The notes beneath the pieces are model-generated. The model did no database searches. It saw nothing but the letters and a program-made list of their open reading frames with translations, and was not told where the DNA came from. Made by a program: the position numbers and the translations under genes. DNA of 64,000 bases, taken from positions 3,648,503-3,712,502 of the forward strand of contig NZ_CP050152.1 of NCBI RefSeq assembly GCF_011617245.1, read 5' to 3'. The first letter of the stretch is position 1. Each line of letters starts with the position of its first letter. Positions 56,591-64,000 of the stretch are shown here, one piece after another. Source of the DNA: Brevibacterium atlanticum (lineage in GTDB: Bacteria; Actinomycetota; Actinomycetes; Actinomycetales; Brevibacteriaceae).

Positions 56591-58768
56591 CTACAAGCTC
56601 AGGCTCGGGTGGAGCTGGGTGAGCGTGACCATCCGCTTACGCGCACACACCACGACGGTCGCGGCCAGGCAGATGAGCGTCATCAGCAGCAGCACGACCG
56701 CCGACTGCGCCGCGATGAACATGTCACCACCGGCGATGAGCGTACGCAGCCCGTTGACCGCATGCGTCATCGGCAGGAACGGCGAGATGGCCTGGAAGAT
56801 GCCCGGCGCCGTCTGAACCGGATAGGTCCCTCCTGCCGAGGCGATCTGGATCATCAGCAAGACGAGCGCGATGAGCCTGCCGACGCCGCCGAGTGCCGCC
56901 ACACACAATTGATGCACTGAATGGAAGCACGCGGCTACGAGGATCGAGAACAGCAGAGTCCCCACCCACGCCCCAGCTGAGAAGTCGAGGGCGAAGGTGA
57001 GCACGAGGTAGAGCACCGCGACCTGCGCCGCGCCGAAGAGCAGCCCGGGGACGTAGCCCGCCCAGGCGATCCTCGTCGACGATACCGACGACGCCAATGC
57101 CCGGTACGGGATCGCGTTGAGCACCATGTAGGTGATCATGCCGCCGATCCACAGCGCCAATGACACGAAGAACGCAGCCAGGCCCTCGCCGTACGCATTG
57201 ACGGCATTGTCCTTGACCTTATCCGCATCCACGGGCACGGCGACGACGTCGGAACGGTGTTCACGATCGTTCTTGTCATACGTCGGGATCTGCTTGAGGC
57301 CGTCCTCGAGCCCGTCGGCCAGGTCTCCCGAACCGTCCTCGAGCTTTCCGGCTCCCTTGTCGAGCTTCGTCGAACCGTCGACGAGCTGCGAGGAACCGTC
57401 CTTGAGGTCACCGACGCCCGTCTTCGCCTTCGCGGTCCCGTCCTTGAGCTGGACGATCCCGTCATTGAGGTCCCCGGCACCCTTGGCCAGCTTTCCTGCG
57501 CCGGCGTCGAGCTTGACCAGCCCCGAGTGCAGATCGTCCGCACCTGTGGCGACCTCCTGTGCGCCGTCGTCGAGTTGGCCGATCTTCTTATCGGCATCGT
57601 GGATCTTGCCCATGACGTCATCGACTGCGTCCTTGACCCGGTCCTCGAGGTCCTTCGCCTCATCCTTGGCGTCCTTCGCCCGGGAGTGGGCGTCGTCGAG
57701 GTCCCCGCCGAGGGTGTCGACATCGTCGGCGAGCTTCGCGACATCGGGATCGTCCGGGTACTTCTCCTTCAGCTTCTTGACTCGGTCGTCGACGTCGCCG
57801 TTGACCGATGTGCGAGCGGTCTCGAAGTCGTCTTCGGCCCGCTCGAGTTTCGGACGAGTCCCGTCGACGAGGTCGTCGGCCCTCTTCTTGAGATCGTCGG
57901 CCTTGTCCGTGGCATCGTCGGCGACATCGCGGAGCTGCCCCGTCCCGTCGGCGACCTGCCCGGCACCATCGGCGAGCTTCTTCGAACCGTTCTTCGCCTC
58001 AGTGGTGGAGTCGGCCAGAGTATCGGCACCGTCCTTGAGATCTCCGCTGCCCTTGACGAGTTTTCCGGTACCGTCGTCGAGGTCGATGATCCCGGTCTGC
58101 AGAGTGCCGACTCCCTTGTCGAGCTTCGTCGTACCGTCGACGAGCGAGCCGGTTCCGTCATGGAGTTCGGAGGCACCGTCATGGAGGTCCGAGGCGCCTT
58201 TCGCGGCCTTCTCGGTCTGGGAGTGGATGTCGTTGAAGCCGACGTAGACCTCGGAGACGTACTCGGCTGTGGTCGTCTTGTTCAGTCCGGACTTGATCTC
58301 GGTGAGCACGGTGTTCGCCACTTGGCCGACGATGAAGTTGTGGGCATCGTCGGTGCGCAGCTGCAGTCCTGCCCGTTCGGGGTCATCGCCGCCGGTGGAG
58401 ACGAGGTTCTTCGAGAAGCCCTTGGGGATCTCGAGGATCGCGAAGTACTTGCCCTCGGCCAGACCTTCGTCGGCCTCCTCCTGGCTGGTCTCGGTCCAGT
58501 CGAAGCCGCCCTCGCCCTTCGGTGTGATCTCATCGACGAGCTCATCGCCGGCATGCAGGGATTCCCCGTCGGAGTTCGGCTTCTCTGCCCCGGTGTCCTC
58601 ATTGACGACTGCCGCCTGCAGCTTGTCGAGGTTGTCCGTGGGGTTCCAGTTCGAGGCCAGATAGAGGCCGCCGTAGATGGCTGGGATGACGGCGATGACG
58701 ACCATCGCCAGGCGCGTGATGGTGTGCCGTTTGAACCGTGAGAGTTCTAACCAGGGAAGGGAGAACAT
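56591..58768 (-). CDS. YhgE/Pip-family membrane protein with heptad-repeat stalk
   Basis: 725 residues. One membrane segment at about 18-38 (LAMVVIAVIPAIYGGLYLAS), an extracellular region up to about 510 that includes many repeats of the LxDGxxxLxDG type (about 200-310 and 395-490), interrupted by an acidic helical region, and about five C-terminal membrane segments (about 535-725). This is the layout of YhgE/phage infection proteins and ESX/EsaA-type components. Role unknown; an ABC ATPase gene just upstream on the same strand may drive it. Confidence 0.85.
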   Translation of the reverse strand: MFSLPWLELSRFKRHTITRLAMVVIAVIPAIYGGLYLASNWNPTDNLDKLQAAVVNEDTGAEKPNSDGESLHAGDELVDEITPKGEGGFDWTETSQEEADEGLAEGKYFAILEIPKGFSKNLVSTGGDDPERAGLQLRTDDAHNFIVGQVANTVLTEIKSGLNKTTTAEYVSEVYVGFNDIHSQTEKAAKGASDLHDGASELHDGTGSLVDGTTKLDKGVGTLQTGIIDLDDGTGKLVKGSGDLKDGADTLADSTTEAKNGSKKLADGAGQVADGTGQLRDVADDATDKADDLKKRADDLVDGTRPKLERAEDDFETARTSVNGDVDDRVKKLKEKYPDDPDVAKLADDVDTLGGDLDDAHSRAKDAKDEAKDLEDRVKDAVDDVMGKIHDADKKIGQLDDGAQEVATGADDLHSGLVKLDAGAGKLAKGAGDLNDGIVQLKDGTAKAKTGVGDLKDGSSQLVDGSTKLDKGAGKLEDGSGDLADGLEDGLKQIPTYDKNDREHRSDVVAVPVDADKVKDNAVNAYGEGLAAFFVSLALWIGGMITYMVLNAIPYRALASSVSSTRIAWAGYVPGLLFGAAQVAVLYLVLTFALDFSAGAWVGTLLFSILVAACFHSVHQLCVAALGGVGRLIALVLLMIQIASAGGTYPVQTAPGIFQAISPFLPMTHAVNGLRTLIAGGDMFIAAQSAVVLLLMTLICLAATVVVCARKRMVTLTQLHPSLSL

Positions 58769-58822
58769 GCGGGAATCTCCTCGGGATCGAGATCGTGGTG
58801 CAGGGAGTTCAGTGTCGGAAGT

Positions 58823-59683
58823 TCAGTGTCGCGAGCCGTGCCGGCTCGGGCGGCGAGCGGTCAGCTCGAGTTCGATGACCGCTGCGGGTTCGGCCTCGGA
58901 GCCGAGTGATCGTGAGGCGATGTCGAATTCGCCGGCGTCTTCGCAGGAGACGATGACGGTCAGCGGGTTGTCGGGCTCCCATGACTGCCGCAGCTGCTGA
59001 TAGATGAGGAGTCCGGCCCAGGCGCGAGCCCGGTCGGCGGCTTCGCGCAGGTAGTCGATGTTGTCAATGACGACGACGGGCGGTCGGCTCAGACTCGCCA
59101 GACCGAATTCGAGGAAGAACTTCTGCAGCTCGCTCAGCTCCGAGACGAACACCTCACCGTCGTCGTCGATGAGGAAGTCGGCCTCCCGAGCGTCCTCGGT
59201 CGAGAACGTCCCCTCCGGGAGCGCATCGATGAATTCGGTGGCCGAAGCGAAGGTCTGCCGGATGAGGCTGATGATGTCCCGCAGCGACGACTTCGACACC
59301 CACGGCTTATACCAAGGCTGCAGCATGATCTGACGTTCGGCCACGTGCTGAGCGACCGTGAAGTTGTCCTCGAGGTCCGTCAGCCCGGCAACGTGCCCGA
59401 CGGCCACCTGCCCGCGAACCGCGCGGGCCTGCTTGCGGATATCCAGTTCGCCGAGGCGGCCCTGCCCTTCCGAGACCTGCATCCTTCCTGCCAGGGACAG
59501 CAGCAGGGAGGTCTTGCCGCTGCCCGCGGGTCCGCGGACGATCGCGATGGCACCGGTCGGAACGTCGAGGTCGATGTCATCGAAGACGCTGCCCTGTTTG
59601 CCGGACAGCGACCACCCCTGCAGCGAAATCGCCGTCGAGTCGGTGTCGGCATCCTCGGCGAGAGTGTCCGTCGTACTCTCCAT
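58823..59683 (-). CDS. ABC transporter ATP-binding protein beside YhgE, degenerate catalytic site
   Basis: 286 residues from ATG 59683 (the open frame extends upstream through Arg-rich sequence). Walker A is VRGPAGSGKTSLLLSLAG (about 36-53). The signature is replaced by ELSELQKFFLEFGLASLSR, and Walker B reads PPVVVIDNIDYLREA, where Asn stands in place of the catalytic Glu. Such proteins accompany YhgE/Pip proteins in actinomycetes, but ATP turnover may be weak. The next gene starts 55 bases on. Confidence 0.8.
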   Translation of the reverse strand: MESTTDTLAEDADTDSTAISLQGWSLSGKQGSVFDDIDLDVPTGAIAIVRGPAGSGKTSLLLSLAGRMQVSEGQGRLGELDIRKQARAVRGQVAVGHVAGLTDLEDNFTVAQHVAERQIMLQPWYKPWVSKSSLRDIISLIRQTFASATEFIDALPEGTFSTEDAREADFLIDDDGEVFVSELSELQKFFLEFGLASLSRPPVVVIDNIDYLREAADRARAWAGLLIYQQLRQSWEPDNPLTVIVSCEDAGEFDIASRSLGSEAEPAAVIELELTARRPSRHGSRH

Positions 59684-60224
59684 TGCCCTGGCTCCCAATC
59701 CTCTGTGCCCAAGTCGACCTTGTCTGATTCGAGCGTATCTGCGCCGCCCACGTGTCTGCAGACTACGGCACCGTGCCGTCTGGGTGACGCGGAGCGGGTC
59801 GGCCTCTGACTTGTTACCCTTCGGTAACACCAGTGAATTCTCTCATAGAAGGGCATTGACGAGCCACAAGTGTCGGCAATCGCACACCGTCGTTCCAGCC
59901 TGTATCTGGCCCAAGAGAAGACCGCACCACTGGCGACTATTCGCACACCGGACGTCATCACCTCTCGCCGGCGACACTTCATACCGGTGCACCGGTGCGA
60001 AGCAGCGCCAGCAGTCCGTTCTGCAGACAGCCGTCAGCAGCGAACAGGCGACCGAGTACGATGACGGTCGGAAGTCTCAGCACATACGTCCTTGCCGAAT
60101 GACGGCGGCTCGATGGACCTGACCGGTCCTTTCGTCGCACGTTGCCGCCCGGGGACGTTGCGCTCGACCCCGACCCCGTCACGACCCGCCCACGGTCCTG
60201 AGAATTTCAAGGAGGAGATCCCCC
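59684..60224. other. 541-base intergenic stretch between the ABC ATPase and dctP
   Basis: Divergent promoter region. It contains GTTACC-CTTC-GGTAAC (59813-59828) and a perfect palindrome ACCGGTGCACCGGT (59983-59996), which could be operators. Overlapping open frames have no ribosome site or recognisable product. The dctP ribosome site AAGGAGG ends it. Confidence 0.5.
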
Positions 60225-61289
60225 GTGGACCCATCTGCGCCGAGTCCCCTGCGCGGCAGACCCGTCGACCGACGCGGTCTGTTCGCTTTGGCGGGTCTGC
60301 CGCTGCTGCTGGCCGGCTGCACGACCGCCGGCACCACCTCGGCGACCAGGGGCGGACAGTCGGTGTCGGACATCAGGTTCTCCACCTTTCTCACCCCGGC
60401 ATATGAGGATCTCTATCCGGGTATCGAGATGTTCGTCGACACCGCGAAGAAGACCGAGGGTGTGAGCATCGATCTCTTCGACTCCGGCAGCCTGCTCAAT
60501 GCCGAGCAGACGGTCCCCGGTCTGCTCCAAGGAGTCGCCGATATCGTGGTGCAGACGAGTTCCTACGTCTCGACGAGCTACCCCATCCTCGGCGCCTGCG
60601 AACTCCCCTTCGTCAATGATGGCTTCGACCAGATCCGACGTGCGCTGACCTTCGACGGACCGCTGATGCGCCTGATCAACGACCATTTGCGGCCGCGTGG
60701 ACTCGTCTCACTCGGTTCGATGCCGACGCCGGCCGAATGGCTGTTCACCGTCGACCGCCCGATCGAGAAGCCCGAGGACGTCCGCGGGCTGCGGATCCGC
60801 ACGGCCGGTCATGTCGAGGGGCAGACGATCCGCGCCCTCGGCGGCTCCCCGGTGTCCCTGTCATCGGCCGAACTCTACGAAGCACTCGAACGGGGCACGA
60901 TCGACGGCATGGTCAGCTACATGGGCACCGTCATCTCCCGCGACCTGCAGAAGGTGCTCAAATACGGAACCGAGGCGCACTTCGGCGACTACAGCGTCGA
61001 CGCCTACGCCAATGTCCGGTGGTATGACAGCCTTCCCGCCGCAACCCAAGAAGCGCTGGTCGCCGGCGGTCGGGCACTGGCCGAGGATGGAACCGCCCAC
61101 GAGGTTGCCGTGAACGAGAAGGACTACCGCGGTCGAATCGAGGACTCGGGAGTCGCCATCCTCAGCCTCGACAACGCCCAGACCGCGAAATTCCGGAAAG
61201 CCACGGAACCGGTCCTCGACTGGTGGAAGAAGAAGGTCGGCGATCCCGAACTGGCCGACCGCGCACTGACGATGGTGAGGTCGGCATGA
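60225..61289 (+). CDS. dctP: TRAP transporter substrate-binding lipoprotein DctP
   Basis: 354 residues starting at GTG 60225 after AAGGAGG. A lipoprotein signal ends in LLLAGC (about 28-33). The body shows TRAP features: FVDTAKKTEGVSIDLFDSG, SLLNAEQTVPGLLQGVADI, RGLRIRTAGHVEGQTIRALG and ELYEALERGTIDGMVSY. It captures a carboxylate-type solute and hands it to the permease. The dctQ start overlaps the end (ATGA). Confidence 0.9.
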   Translation: MDPSAPSPLRGRPVDRRGLFALAGLPLLLAGCTTAGTTSATRGGQSVSDIRFSTFLTPAYEDLYPGIEMFVDTAKKTEGVSIDLFDSGSLLNAEQTVPGLLQGVADIVVQTSSYVSTSYPILGACELPFVNDGFDQIRRALTFDGPLMRLINDHLRPRGLVSLGSMPTPAEWLFTVDRPIEKPEDVRGLRIRTAGHVEGQTIRALGGSPVSLSSAELYEALERGTIDGMVSYMGTVISRDLQKVLKYGTEAHFGDYSVDAYANVRWYDSLPAATQEALVAGGRALAEDGTAHEVAVNEKDYRGRIEDSGVAILSLDNAQTAKFRKATEPVLDWWKKKVGDPELADRALTMVRSA

Positions 61290-61912
61290 GCTCCGGGGAC
61301 AGGCAGCGGCCGATCGATGACCAGGCAACCACCTCGCCGAGGCGGGAGAACCGTATCCTCGGACCGATCGCCGACGGCCTCGTGCGTGTCACCGCGGCGA
61401 TGAGGATCTTCTCCGGACTCATCATCGTCGCCGTCATGCTCATCACCGGCTACGACGTGATCATGCGCTACCTCTTCGCACGTCCGCTCGAGTGGTCCCT
61501 GCCGGTGAGCATGCTCGGACTCGTCATCATCGTGACGTTCGCGATCCCGAACATCGCGGCGAGCCGGTCTCATATCTCCATGGACCTCTTCTATCGGAAG
61601 TTCAGCCCGCGCGGACAACTGCTCGCTGACATCGTCACGACGGCCGTGACCCTGCTCTTCAGCATCGTGGTCGGCCTCACGGCGGCCGGTGCTGCAGGGA
61701 ACTTCCTCGTCGCCGGCCTGCAGACCTCGGGCAGCTTCAACCTTCCGGTGTGGATCGACTATGCGGTGTTGGCCATCGGGCTGCTCGTTCTCGCTCTGGT
61801 CGTCATCCTCTTGCCGTGGCAGTCTCATTCCGCCGCAACGGACGCGAACGCGCAGAGCTCCACCCACCCGACCGGCTCCACCAACCCGACCAAAGGGGAC
61901 GCCGATGACTGA
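61286..61912 (+). CDS. dctQ: TRAP transporter small permease DctQ
   Basis: 208 residues from ATG 61286, overlapping dctP by 4 bases. Four membrane segments (about 40-60, 72-92, 115-140 and 165-185) with LITGYDVIMRYLFARPLEWS, the DctQ signature. Small integral subunit of the transporter. A Ser/Thr-rich C-terminal tail is present. Confidence 0.9.
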   Translation: MSSGDRQRPIDDQATTSPRRENRILGPIADGLVRVTAAMRIFSGLIIVAVMLITGYDVIMRYLFARPLEWSLPVSMLGLVIIVTFAIPNIAASRSHISMDLFYRKFSPRGQLLADIVTTAVTLLFSIVVGLTAAGAAGNFLVAGLQTSGSFNLPVWIDYAVLAIGLLVLALVVILLPWQSHSAATDANAQSSTHPTGSTNPTKGDADD

Positions 61913-63215
61913 AGCGCTCGTCGTCACCGGGGCCGTCATCCTGCTCTTGGCGCTCATCTTCATCCGCACACCGATCTTCATCGCCCTCGGCGTCTCCGGA
62001 CTGTTCGGACTCTTCCTCGTCGGAGGGGTCGCCGGCCTCGAACAGGTGCCGATCGCCTTCGTCAGCCAGCTGGAGAGCTATTCTCTCGTCGCAGCGCCCA
62101 TGTATATCCTCCTCGGCGAGATCCTTGCCGTCGGCGGCCTGGGGCAGGCGATCTTCCGGGCCGCACATGCCTGGCTGGCCAGAATCCCCGGCGGCCTCGC
62201 TTTGGCCTCGGTGGGGTCGTCGACGGTCTTCGGCGCGATGTCGGGAGTCTCGATCTCCTCCGTGGCGGTCGTCGGTCGCATGGCCGTTCCCGAGATGCTG
62301 CGACGCGGGTACAACCCAGGTTTCGCATCCGGATCGGTCGTCGCCTCTGGCGCGCTGGCGATGCTCATCCCGCCGAGCCTCATGTTCATCCTCTACTCGT
62401 CCATCAGCGGCGCGAGCGTCGGCCAGCTTTTCGCCGGAGGGCTCATTCCCGGGCTGCTGCTGGCCGTGCTGATGATGGGCTTCGTCGTCCTCGCTGCGAC
62501 TCTGAAGAAGGATCTGGCTCCGCGAACGACTGAAACCGTGTCGTGGTCGACCCGCCTCAGTGCACTGTGGAAGATCGCCCCGGCCCTCGTGCTCATCCTC
62601 ATCGTGCTCGGTTCGATCTACACGGGAATCGCCACCGCCACCGAGGCGGCCGCCATCGGTGCGATCGGTGCTGCCCTCATCGTCGGCCTCATCGACCGGG
62701 CGCTGACCTGGACGAACATCAAGAGGATCCTCGTGGAGACGACGAAGATCTCCGGCAGCCTGCTCATCATCGTCGGCGCCGCGTTCGCGTTCACCCAGCT
62801 CCTCGTCGTCGTTCGCGCCCCCGAGGTCCTCACCGGTGCCGTGGGTGATCTGAGCCTGCCGCCGACGCTCATCGCCATCATCGTCCTGCTCATAATCGCG
62901 CTGCTCGGCTGCTTGGTCGATGCCGCGTCGCTGCTGCTCGTGGTCACCCCGATCGTCCTGCCGATCTTCGAAGCGCTGGGCTATGATCCGATCTGGGTGG
63001 GTGTCATCCTCGTCGTGACACTGGAGACCGCAGTGATCACGCCTCCCGTGGGACTCAATCTGTACACGATGAAGTCTGTCGTGCCCGAACTCGACATCGG
63101 CGACATCGTCAAGGGAGCGGTACCCTATCTGTTCATCGAGTTCGCCCTCATCGTGCTGCTCGTCTGCGTCCCGGCGATCGTCACCTGGTTCCCGAGCATC
63201 GCGGCGGCGACGTAG
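61905..63215 (+). CDS. dctM: TRAP transporter large permease DctM
   Basis: 436 residues from ATG 61905, overlapping dctQ by 8 bases. About 12 membrane segments. The DctM motifs include VSGLFGLFLVGGVAGLEQVP, GLGQAIFRAAHAWLARIPGG and ITPPVGLNLYTMKSV. The large channel subunit moves the solute with Na+ or H+. Substrate unknown: the neighbourhood carries no catabolic gene. Confidence 0.93.
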   Translation: MTEALVVTGAVILLLALIFIRTPIFIALGVSGLFGLFLVGGVAGLEQVPIAFVSQLESYSLVAAPMYILLGEILAVGGLGQAIFRAAHAWLARIPGGLALASVGSSTVFGAMSGVSISSVAVVGRMAVPEMLRRGYNPGFASGSVVASGALAMLIPPSLMFILYSSISGASVGQLFAGGLIPGLLLAVLMMGFVVLAATLKKDLAPRTTETVSWSTRLSALWKIAPALVLILIVLGSIYTGIATATEAAAIGAIGAALIVGLIDRALTWTNIKRILVETTKISGSLLIIVGAAFAFTQLLVVVRAPEVLTGAVGDLSLPPTLIAIIVLLIIALLGCLVDAASLLLVVTPIVLPIFEALGYDPIWVGVILVVTLETAVITPPVGLNLYTMKSVVPELDIGDIVKGAVPYLFIEFALIVLLVCVPAIVTWFPSIAAAT

Positions 63216-63290
63216 AGCCTGGAGCGCTGCGACTGAGGGCCGGACAGCAGAACGCCCCATTGGCAGCACAACGCCCCGACAGCACGAAAC

Positions 63291-63348
63291 CGCCCCGTCC
63301 GCGTCACTGCATACCGTTGCAACGGTGTGAGGTGACGCTGACGGGGCG
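63291..63348 (+). terminator. Terminator hairpin with nested palindrome after dctM
   Basis: 17-base arms (63291-63307 and 63332-63348) pair with one mismatch. The loop contains a further perfect palindrome, ACCGTTGCAACGGT (63313-63326), so the structure can form a cruciform. It lies 75 bases after the dctM stop. Confidence 0.75.
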
Positions 63349-63445
63349 TGATACCCGAGCAGCTGCAGGAGTTAGCGACAACGAGGTGTGAGACTCTCGC
63401 AGCTCGAGGAGCCGTCAGCGGCGGAGCGCAGCGCTCCAGCCAGAT

Positions 63446-64000
63446 TCAGGCGTCGAAGCGCTGACCCTCGGGCTTCGAAGGCATGAGGCACAGGACCAGA
63501 ATGACGGCTCCGCCGACCCCCGTGAGCCAGATCAGGAGCAGCAGCGCAGAGAAGCCGGCGTCATGGAAACGGCGAGCGGCAACGGAGATAAGCGGAAGGA
63601 TCGTTCCCAACACTACGACGGCGAACAGAATCCCGCCGATGCTCATGAGCGCGATGGCACCGCCAGAGGGAGTCGGATTGTAGGGATCCGCAGACGCCGA
63701 AACCGACATCATCACGATTCCGACGATCAGCAGAATATAGGGAATCAGCCCGGCGAGGATCAGGAACAGGTAGGAGAACCAGAACTCGCTGCGCGAGGCG
63801 CGTCCGGAGAACTTCGCGTAGTTCTTGAAGAAGCGCTTGACCGCCTGACCGAACTTCGCACCATAGAGCGGAAGGGAGAGGTCGTCGGGGCTGGACGCAC
63901 CGAGCGGTGCTCCACCGTAGCCCGGTCCGCCGTATCCGGGGGCGCCGGCGCCTGGCATTCCTTGGCCGGGAGCTCCGGGCCCTGAGTTGTATGCTGCGTT
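63446..64000 (-). CDS. DUF805-family membrane protein (5' end outside window)
   Basis: The frame is open to the window edge (184 codons visible), so the start is not seen. A Gly/Pro/Tyr-rich N-terminus (GAPGYGGPGYGGAP) precedes the DUF805 core: FKNYAKFSGRASRSEFWFSY, then four membrane segments, ISVAARRFHDAG and a C-terminal MPSKPEGQRFDA. Function unknown. Confidence 0.85.
   Translation of the reverse strand, partial: NAAYNSGPGAPGQGMPGAGAPGYGGPGYGGAPLGASSPDDLSLPLYGAKFGQAVKRFFKNYAKFSGRASRSEFWFSYLFLILAGLIPYILLIVGIVMMSVSASADPYNPTPSGGAIALMSIGGILFAVVVLGTILPLISVAARRFHDAGFSALLLLIWLTGVGGAVILVLCLMPSKPEGQRFDA

Noticed and set aside
61689..61904. N-terminal extension of DctM
   Set aside because: It is the overlapping dctQ region; ATG 61905 gives the normal DctM start with an 8-base overlap.

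Overview
The window is high-GC, densely packed DNA of an actinomycete, most likely of the Micrococcales and possibly Brevibacterium-like (genus inferred, not proven). The signs are a dnaK-grpE-dnaJ-hspR heat-shock operon with HspR-type (HAIR) operators, a DtxR/IdeR-like box, a Zur cluster with a zinc-free L36, a mycothiol-type DinB protein, LPXTG surface proteins and lipobox lipoproteins. No rRNA, tRNA, CRISPR array or intact insertion sequence was found. Most genes are housekeeping, transport or regulatory.

Layout. 0-3 kb: two tail-to-tail HAD phosphatases and serS. 3-8.2 kb: a diacylglycerol-kinase-like lipid kinase and two tandem paralogous LPXTG surface proteins. 8.2-15.8 kb: a leftward urease operon (NCS1 permease, ureA, B, C, F, G, D, nickel permease) with tightly overlapping genes and no ureE. 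15.9-20.4 kb: leftward dnaK-grpE-dnaJ-hspR behind two HAIR-type operators. 20.4-28.8 kb: an accessory-looking stretch of small regulators (TetR, MarR, GlxA-type AraC), uncharacterised membrane proteins, a frameshifted P-loop kinase, a metallo-beta-lactamase-fold protein, an NTF2-like protein, a cupin and an esterase. 28.8-33.3 kb: a DinB-like protein, a SulP permease fused to a carbonic anhydrase, and a siderophore-binding lipoprotein. 33.2-37.4 kb: lactate use (lldP-lldD, divergent GntR regulator). 37.4-41.1 kb: an RND exporter with a coiled-coil insertion. 41.4-44.5 kb: a zinc-homeostasis cluster (COG0523 GTPase, zur, a GTPase-dead relative, zinc-free rpmJ). 44.6-52 kb: mobA, an amidase, a DUF998 protein, an isocitrate-lyase/PEP-mutase-family protein, a double-VOC protein and a RecQ helicase with a phosphoribosyltransferase-like tail. 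52-54.8 kb: a small exporter with its TetR regulator, a vapBC pair, a HIT fragment and a DUF6176-type protein. 54.8-59.7 kb: a LysG/LysE amino-acid export pair and a YhgE/Pip protein with an ABC ATPase. 60.2-63.2 kb: a TRAP transporter (dctPQM). The right edge holds a partial DUF805 protein.

The intergenic architecture stands out. Many convergent gene pairs are separated by long, nearly perfect palindromes without T-tracts, and two of these sequences each occur twice in the window, so they look like a dispersed family of bidirectional terminators. The other notable items are the zinc cluster, the coiled-coil RND protein, the RecQ fusion, the twin LPXTG proteins, and a short vapC-tail duplication flanking a 1.3-kb exporter/regulator module. 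All functional calls come from reading motifs; no database search was run.
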